Of a DNA stretch of 64,000 nt, positions 57,029 through 64,000 are shown in pieces. The number at the start of each line of letters is the position of its first letter. Position 1 is the stretch's first letter. A model generated the notes under the pieces. That model had not been told where the DNA came from. It made no database searches and saw only the letters and a list, made by a program, of their open reading frames with translations. The position numbers and the translations under genes are program-made. The DNA comes from Toxorhynchites rutilus septentrionalis (lineage: Eukaryota > Arthropoda > Insecta > Diptera > Culicidae), in NCBI RefSeq assembly GCF_029784135.1, contig NC_073746.1, positions 105,338,661 through 105,402,660 on the forward strand, given 5' to 3'.

Positions 57029-58840
57029 CCAAATTTGATGGATTAGGGTACAGAAAAGTTTTTTACAGGCCGAACTGAAAGGAGCATTTAGCGAAAATCG
57101 TGGTTTCGATAATAATTCGTTACCGATAGGTGCCATGGATATGGATTTCTTAATGAAGAATATGAAATACATGACATGATGTAGTGAATATATCCGAAGA
57201 AATCACTTTGGTGAAACTGCATTATAAAATTATTTGTGTACGAATGCCGCAATCGATAGTCGACTCTAATTTGCGCTGGGTAATTCGGAGGACTCGATTC
57301 CTCCTTTGAACATTAATAATCTCTTTCTGGCAAAACGATGTGGTATGAATCACATTATTTGAATGATAGAATGAAGAAGTTTTCTGCCAATTTCCTTCAA
57401 CCTCCAAACGTATCTTTCTCCCGTTTGTCGTTTTCGCGTTCGCTAATCCTTTCTCACAACACCCATTTCTCGTTTGAGAAATTGTTGAGTAAACATTGTT
57501 TGCCAGTGCGCGTAGAGAGGGAATTCCTAAAGATTCATTGCACCTCTAATAAATTGCCGAAAGACGTGGTCTTACGTTGATCGCACTTGATTGAAAAAAT
57601 CCAAAACGAAATGTATTTGGTCGCAGCATTATATGAATAGAAAGCAAATAATCGCTCGAAAATGACTTGATTTTCGCGATGTGAAACATTTTCCGTTTTT
57701 CATGTTATGCATCCAATATTGGATACGAAAATTTCCACTGATGGGGAAAAAAAATATTCAGAAGCTTTCCTGTTAATTGCGATTGATTGAATGATAACAA
57801 AACCAAATGTATTTGGTTGCAGTGTTATATGGATAGAAAACATTAAAATAAACTCTTTCGCATGAATGTATTTTTCAATTCCCAGGGGAACTGACAGATT
57901 ATTTTTCAGCAACGATGATAGCAACGAGAATTCCGCGCGTGTATGTGTGTGTGTGTGTGTGGCGGCTGCTCCGATGTTTCAAGCGGAACCGTGGCATCAC
58001 TCTCCTCCTGATGGATTCCCTTTTGGCCTTAGGTGCACAAACAGGCTCTTGGTGACACCGTTCATCAGCGTTTTCATGATAAACGAAATTAGCTTCACAA
58101 CAACAGCGACAACATGCTCCAATCGCTGTTCAATCATAACTGAGTGGGTTTACGAGCGGCGCTCGCTTATATACCGATTGGTGATTTCAATAGCCTGTTT
58201 TGAAATCAATTTTAAGACTATTGAAACAAGTTTTTGGATGAAAAAGTAACAAGTATATGACGCGTAGACATTTTATCTTTCAAATGAAGTGTTTATCATA
58301 CCATTTCGTTCAGTTGTTTAAGAGCTATTAACGCTCAAAATCTCGGTCTCCAGCGTAACGCTTTCGTTCTCGAAACTTTGGTTTTACACCCCGGTATAGA
58401 AATGAAAGACGTAGTCCTACGTCAAAATAATCTGCCAGTTCCCTGGGAATTGAAGAATACATCCATGCGAAAGAGTTTATTTTAATGTTTTCTAATTATA
58501 TGGCGAACACAGCGACCAAATACATTTGATTTCGTAATTTTTCAATCAAGTGTAATTAGCTGGAAAGCTTCTGAAGATTATTCTTTCCCATCAGTAGGAT
58601 ATTTTCGTATCCAATAATGGATGTATAACATGAAAAACGGAAAATGTTTCGTATCGCCGAAATTATATAATTTTCAATCGATTATTGCTCAGTCGCCGAA
58701 ATTTTCATACTCAGAGAGTTCATTCTCCTCTAGTTTGCCTTCCAAATTGTCATCGTAAACCACACCTTCTCTCGATTCAATCACGCATGAAAAGCATACT
58801 GAAATGATATTCTGGTGGTGAAACCCATTCATTTTTCGTG

Positions 58841-58990
58841 AGGTGTCGTGCACAAATTACGTAACGCGATAAGGGGGGAGGGGTTAGATGTTGCGTTACT
58901 TTCTGTTTATTGGAGATAGGAAATTGCGTTACGAAAGGGGGGAGGTTCAAAATCCGGATTTTTGCGTTACGTAATTTGTGCACGACGCCT
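58841..58990. mobile_element. 150-bp MITE, mirror copy
   Basis: Mirror of 54681-54830 with the same ends. It was present before the self-insertion. Confidence 0.7.
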
Positions 58991-60014
58991 GAGGACATCG
59001 ACAAGACAACATCGTTACTGAACGAGCTAAAAGCGCGGGATCGAGGTATTCATTACCTGGCTTGACCTGACCTGAAATGCAATCAGTTTGTTTTAACTGT
59101 GAGGGAGCGCAGAAAAGCCGATCGATCAGAAGGAGAAGAGAAGGTGACCAAGAGAGTATCAGCATCGAAATACGGTTCCTCGGGAAGACATAGAAGCAGC
59201 CGCCACACACACACATACACGCGCGCAACTCTTTTCGTTTGCTGGTTATCGAGAGGAAACCTGGAAAGAAATGATCGTTGCTGAAAAATAATCTGCCAGT
59301 TCCCCTTGGAATTGAAAATTACATTCAAGCGAGTTTATTTTAATGTTTTCTATCCATATAATACTGCGACCACATACATTTGGTTTTGTGATTTGTCAAT
59401 CAAGTGCAGTTAACAGGAAAGCTACTAAAGATTATTCTTCAGAACAAGGTTTTTTGTATCCAATATTGGATGCATAAAACCTTGAGTCTTCAAAGTAACA
59501 CTCTCGTTTTTGAAGTCACCCAAATATTTATTTATTCATTCATTCAGGATGGATTTAGATTCAACTTCAAACAAATGATCTCTAAATCAACGATAGTCCT
59601 ACGTCACCCTTGCGGTTATACCATAGATATAACCCACTTCCTGTTTTATTGAAATTTTAGAATGCGACTAAACGAATGTCCACCCTGATTCCACATATTT
59701 GAATTACTTAGAAAACAAAAAGTGAATTTATCCTTTTTTTTAGAATGAATTCGATGAAAACAATCAATAATCGTCTTTCATGAGCAATACTGTACGAAGA
59801 ATTGACATATTTTGAAAAATATATAGGAAAAATAGGGTGCGGCTAAACGAATGTCTACCACTGTGTGCTCCCACTCTTCCTTATAATGTATATTTATGAT
59901 CAAGTATAAATTGTCTCATCCGTTTTCCACCCAAGGAGAACAGAGCCAAAGTGTACACCACGGTTATTTTACACTCCCGTGGAACAGGGATGTCGGAAGT
60001 GAGCAGGTACAAAA

Positions 60015-60589
60015 GTTGAGCCTAGGGGCACGGACGGGATCTGGACATAGGACTGTGACTGTGTGTAATAATTGCTATTAAATTGAGTTTTTCATTGTTC
60101 AAAATCTGTATTTTTTTCCCTTTTGATATATCAAATGGATGCCCTGGAAAACCCGTTTGCTGTATGTACTTGTATCCTTTAAACGGGTTAGATGACAAAT
60201 TGATTGGACAACATATAATATAATATAAAATTAATGACTATTATCGGTAAATGGAGAATTTTTTTTTACGCGTCAACTTACATTGTAAGCTAACCCACGA
60301 ATTTAAGCAAAAAGATTGATCGTTGCGTCGGGGAGGAAGCGAGTGGATAATGCAATCGGAAGAAAACATACCCAATTAAATCGTCAAATTGTTAACTTTT
60401 TTTATTATATTCACTGTTCATGTTTCAAGCAAAAAAAAATCTGGATAAATTTCCTTTCTAATGATATATAACACAACATATGTCGCAATAACCATTTTGA
60501 GTAAAATGCGTTTGAATAGTCTTACTAAATCGTTACATTATTTGTAGAGTGAACCTCCTATATAGAAATTTAAGACATAGTCTTATGTC
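60015..60589 (-). mobile_element. Composite-family element, short copy
   Basis: AAAA flanks both ends (60011-60014 and 60590-60593). The 5' module in reverse ends agacatagtcttatgtc at 60589. The other end, gttgagcctaggggcacgg, matches 28741 and 37516. It lacks the LINE pieces of the other two copies. Confidence 0.68.
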
Positions 60590-60738
60590 AAAAAAAACTT
60601 TTTCATGTTCCTCCATTCCTAGCCGCTATCTCTAAAAGCTCATGTGGCATGTAAAATTTTAAATTACTGACAAGAATAACCCAGGGGCATGTTCCGTTGT
60701 TAGGATTACTTTTCGGTTTGCAACAATAGCAATATGTA

Positions 60739-61705
60739 GGGGGTCTCCGTAGCCACATTGGTTGCGCGTTCGCTTAGTAAGCGATCGATCGTGAGTTCAA
60801 AACTCAGGGCCCTCATTAACCATCTTTGTGTTGTTACAGAATAGCTACGTCCACGCAACAATCATCAGCGATGGAGATCGATCCACGGTCGAATAAAGAT
60901 CGATTCGTCCATACAACTGCTCTGCTCTGCAAGAAACATCGGGCTGCTGTTCTATAAATAACTCCAACAATGATCAACAACTGTCTCCGCTGTCCGGTCT
61001 AACTGGATAATGGAAGAACAGATAGAAAACTCTTACGCCTAAATGGCTACTGTGTAAATGTGTACCATATGCAAAGATATAGTAGGGAATAGTCTAATAC
61101 CATGGACAGACATACAGCTGTACAAGCGCTGTACGTGTACAGCGTTGTACAGGTACCACGATAGCATGACACACATACTTTGGTTGTACATTGTACCGCA
61201 TGTCAGACTGACAATCAGAAGTTTGAATTTATTGCATTGTATTTTCACCAATATTTCAATGAAAAAGTTTTTTATTTAGCGTCTAAACTATCGAACACAA
61301 CAAATATGTTTCCAATCTGAGTTATTAACTCAAGAGAAAGTCAATGAAAAGAATGTATACCAAATGTTTTGATTCGTTTTGTTCATGCTACCCACCACTA
61401 ACCGTCTATGGCGCTGCGCACAGTACTACTGTAGCCATATACAGCGGTAAAATAGGTCGGTACAGGTACAGCGATTGTACCGAGTTGCTTGCATGGTTCT
61501 AGCGCTGTACATGGTGACAGACATACAATTTTCGAAGTACAACGCAAGTACAGCTGTATGTCTGTCATAAGTATAACGCCGAAAAAATGGCAACTGTGTA
61601 ATGTGCTAATTATAGATATGATAAACATGTGACATGTACACGATTAAATTCGGCTCTGTTACAGCTAAGATGCTAATGAGCCTAAAATAAACAAAAGGGA
61701 TAAAA
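60739..61705 (+). mobile_element. tRNA-derived SINE (copy 2), interrupted by a MITE
   Basis: It starts gggggtctccgtagcc with the same tRNA-like block as 42214-42710 and continues collinearly to an A-rich end (gggataaaaaaaaa). A MITE splits it at 61105-61566. An aaatggctactgtgta block occurs both before and after the break, as it is duplicated in the other copy too. Confidence 0.7.
61105..61566. mobile_element. 462-bp MITE with perfect 19-bp TIR
   Basis: Gacagacatacagctgtac at 61105-61123 is the exact complement of 61548-61566. Additional internal copies of gtacagc and gctgtac occur near both ends. No coding is seen. Confidence 0.7.
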
Positions 61706-61921
61706 AAAAATAGCAATAGGTAGCTAAATGTTAGCGTAAACTGTTTTCTTTTGAAACAGAAGGATTTCGCGCCACTCGTCAAAAATATTGACATGACCCT
61801 CTGAGAAATCATTGAAACTTCAAGGATGTAGTATATTTATGCCCCCAATGATATCTTCTGACATTTAATGCAATCATACATGAGAATCGCTGTAGCTTAT
61901 GGGAGCCCTGCCATTTAACGA

Positions 61922-62593
61922 TTGTGTCACATTTACCCGAAACCCACTCACCCGAAAGACATTCCCCGAATTCCACTTGACCGAATGTAACAATTACCCG
62001 AATGCTACAGCTACCCGAATGTAACATCTACCCGAACGGACAAGTAGCCGAATGCGACATTTACGCGAATGCAACAATTACCCAAATGTAACAGTTACCC
62101 GAATGTAACAATTACATAAGTATTATGGAACTGAAGTGCAATTTTGATTATAATTTTTTTTTCGCAATTAAATTTATTCTGAGATCAAAATGCATAACAT
62201 GCATAATTAACCAAGCAAACGTAATGCACCAGGTAAACGTATGCCGTCCGACGCTCGCTAACCTGACTAAAGGATCGTCTCCTATGTTTCAAACAAATCG
62301 GGCAATCAGTGAAACACAGGTTTGCTTGCGAGAGGCCACCGCTGTTACTTTTTCATGTTGTTTGATTTAATTTTATTTATCAACAGGAGATTCGATGAAA
62401 CTCATATGTCGGAATCTTTCCTTCTCATTCGGGTAAACATTCCATTCGGGTAAATGTTGCATTCGGGTATTTGTCGCATTCGGGTAAACGTCCATTCGGG
62501 TATATATTGCATTCGGGTATTTGCTACATTCGGGTGAATGTCATTCGGGTAAATGTGTTTCGGGTAAAGGTGATTCGGGTGAATGGGACACAA
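61922..62593. mobile_element. Foldback element with tandem-repeat arms
   Basis: The left arm (61922-62120) is a tandem array of a 14-18 bp unit like ttacccgaatgtaaca. The right arm (62425-62593) is the inverted array (attcgggtaaatgt). The outer ends match as inverted repeats (ttgtgtcacatttacccgaa and its near-complement). The middle, about 300 bp, holds no gene. The design resembles Drosophila FB elements. Confidence 0.7.
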
Positions 62594-62619
62594 CCGTATA
62601 ACTTCGTGAGATTATGCAA

Positions 62620-63214
62620 GACTCAAGACTCATATAACTCAAGAACTAATCAAGCAAACGGAACTAAATTTGGCATGTGGAGGTTTAATGGGGAAGAAAC
62701 ATTTCTAAAGTGGTTCGACACTCCTCCGCCATCTCTTAGGCTGTCATACAAATGAAAAACGAATTACTGCATAACTCGAAAACTAATCAAGCATATAGAA
62801 CCAAATTTGGCATGTGAAGATTTTAGGGGGCACGAAACGTTTCTATGGTGAATAGACACTCCTCCCCCTCCCTAAGGGGAGAAGAGGGGAGAGGTCTGTC
62901 TTTATTTTATGATATTTTCTGCATCAAACATTTTTTCCATGTAACGGAGAAACATGTTATTTGCAAATGGTTGAAAAATCTTGAACGAGATTTGTGTCTG
63001 AAAATAACCTGATATTATGATGATGAGTTTTGATAGAAGTACTAGGAATTTTTTAGTGAAAGCTAAGTTCAACGGGGTCAATTAGAAGATCAATCAATGA
63101 ACAGTTCTGCGATTGGACCCATGAACTTGCGCTTAGTAAGAAAACGTGAATGTTTGAAGGTATTGATAACAAAAAACAAATTTTAGGCGGGACGAAGTTT
63201 GCCGGGTCAGCTAG
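62620..63214 (+). mobile_element. Helitron 3' part (second copy)
   Basis: Collinear with 6110-6783, ending gccgggtcagctag at 63214, followed by T. It contains two units of the 143-bp repeat and the same aggcgggacgaagtttgccg hairpin region. No Rep-helicase coding. Confidence 0.65.
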
Positions 63215-63309
63215 TGTTTAATCAATATTTGCTATAATGCTTTTTCGTGTTATATTTTTCGCATGTATCACGAAAATAATTAGTTTGGCGTCTTTTGCCT
63301 TTTATCTTT

Positions 63310-63600
63310 TTGTTTGAACATACACAACAATGTTCTTTACATCTACCCAGTGATGCAATACATGGAGTTTTCCATTAATCCTTTTCTCAAGCATGGATGA
63401 CAACTTTTGTTTATACTGAGTACCGTGTTATCTATTATTTATAGTAGCATAATTTTCGTTCGTGTTCACAAGACATTGAAATTCGTTTAGAAAAAGTGTG
63501 AACTGATACATTGTTGCATAAATTATAATATTAATATACTTCTTTGCTGTGGTGGCTGAGAGCAGACAAACTACCGCAAAGGGTTGATACAGGTTTCGAT
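63310..63600. repeat. Dispersed repeat E, copy 2
   Basis: It matches 38340-38640 with a short insertion near 63430-63480. Confidence 0.55.
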
Positions 63601-63621
63601 ACAGATTTTCTGAGAAAAAAA

Positions 63622-64000
63622 TTATAGGAGGTTGTGTTCAAGACACGATCGCATTGTTGACTACGCTGTGGCTTAATTCAAGTTATAACTGCGGATGTTA
63701 TTTTATAATGATAAGAAAATTTTAAAATAAACAATCTACCGGTTTGGTCGCCCTGAAATGTTTTTTTTATTGTAGAATCATTTGACTATAATTGTTTGAT
63801 GATTCATTGTTGTGCTCGCAGAACAATACATGCTCGAGATGCTTGATGACTAAAGAAAAGAAATAAACTCTATCTGCTAATCACAACAACCTCGAAAACA
63901 GTAGCACTGCTTCATTATGAACAAGATTAGCCCAAAGGAAATCCTAGTTGAAAGCAGTTTTGCAACTGGCAGCCGAGCCCAAATAAATTAATAACTTAAT
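63622..64000. mobile_element. Composite-family element, second copy of the 33118 type (runs off the window)
   Basis: It starts ttataggaggttgtg after an A-run, as at 33118. It matches 33118-33350 and then 33938-34035, so about 0.55 kb is deleted relative to that copy. Confidence 0.6.

Larger units (their letters stand above)
54028..58423 (-). mobile_element. H3-bearing composite element, inner copy inserted in its sibling
   Basis: This is a complete 4396-bp element in reverse, from caggaagtgggttatatc at 54028 to cgtagtcctacgtc at 58423, flanked by AAAA (54024-54027 and 58424-58427). Positions mirror the outer copy exactly (x pairs with 109271-x for 50844-54027, and x with 113671-x for 54028-55243), with no indel. 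All mirrored frames I compared translate identically. This is recent self-insertion or an assembly artefact. Confidence 0.82.
50848..59643 (+). mobile_element. H3-bearing composite element, outer copy (interrupted)
   Basis: The outer copy is 50848-54027 plus 58428-59643, together 4396 bp, flanked by TTTT at 50844-50847 and 59644-59647. It starts with gacgtaggactacgtc and ends acccacttcctg. Joining the halves recreates ctgaaaaataatctg, the same sequence found uninterrupted in the inner copy, which is inserted at this point in reverse. It lies 41 bp after the Tc1 transposase stop. It carries three H3 pseudogene copies, a TA-dense non-coding remainder and a small MITE. No transposase is encoded. 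Confidence 0.85.
48103..59863 (+). mobile_element. Tc1-like transposon with IR/DR ends, split by two nested insertions
   Basis: The left end starts cagtgatagacattcg at 48103 after TA (48101-48102). The right end is the complement, ending ccactg at 59863, followed by TG where TA is expected. Each end has an inner repeat of the same core: gacattcgtttagccgc at 48111, with a copy at 48311; and gcggctaaacgaatgtc at 59839-59855, with a copy at 59664-59680. Inner repeats lie 200 and 175 bp from the outer ones, the IR/DR layout of some Tc1 elements. Removing 48392-49727 and 50848-59643 (with flanking tetranucleotides) leaves about 1.6 kb, the usual Tc1 size, with the transposase in the middle. Confidence 0.78.

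Noticed and set aside
62402..62593. A frame with repeated proline, asparagine and tyrosine-isoleucine patterns
   Set aside because: It is the translation of the tandem arm of the foldback element.

Overview
This is a 64 kb stretch of eukaryotic, AT-rich, intron-free-looking DNA made almost entirely of transposable elements. It most resembles a culicine mosquito genome such as Aedes. That is an inference from the mix seen here: an I-group LINE with endonuclease, reverse transcriptase and RNase H, mariner and Tc1 elements, Helitron ends of the TC...CTAG type, piggyBac-like TTAA MITEs, tRNA-derived SINEs and many foldback MITEs. I found no convincing intact host gene. The only long intact coding region is LINE ORF2 at 737-4423.

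Layout. 1-4784: LINE with its 5' end outside the window. 4785-9919: AT-rich repeats, Helitron ends and a TTAA MITE. 9931-12120: 5'-truncated LINE with an 11-bp target duplication and a TA MITE inside it. 12168-18742: MITEs with a tRNA-like core, a 1.2 kb foldback, a mariner (14461-16447) split by a palindromic insert, and an unassigned decayed protein frame (16694-17382). 19200-21440: no feature seen. 21447-24847: a histone-H3-bearing element, LINE 3' fragments, a 143-bp tandem array in a Helitron end, and a MITE. 25766-30063: minisatellite-bearing element, MITE, and a composite element with a nested LINE tail and SINE. 31162-32435: nearly intact mariner with both TIRs. 33118-47990: further composites, foldbacks, a SINE and long gene-free stretches. 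48103-59863: a Tc1-like transposon with IR/DR ends that has been split by two later insertions. 60015-64000: more repeats, including a foldback whose arms are tandem arrays.

The main discovery candidate is a family of non-autonomous elements spread through the window. Members share a near-palindromic 5' terminal module (GACGTAGGACTACGTC, then TTTCATTTCTATA or a close variant) and sit between AAAA or TTTT tracts, but their interiors differ completely: histone H3 pseudogenes, antisense LINE ORF2 ends, a LINE ORF1 fragment, or a 95-bp minisatellite. The most striking case is 50848-59643. There, one 4396-bp element carrying three H3 pseudogene copies is inserted in reverse orientation inside an apparently identical 4396-bp sibling, giving two overlapping giant palindromes. 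The H3 copies keep a promoter-side TATA motif and the 3' stem-loop of replication-dependent histone mRNA, so they look captured from genomic DNA rather than from polyadenylated mRNA. All copies examined share the same internal lesions, so one damaged H3 was captured once and then amplified. No transposase for this family is visible in the window.
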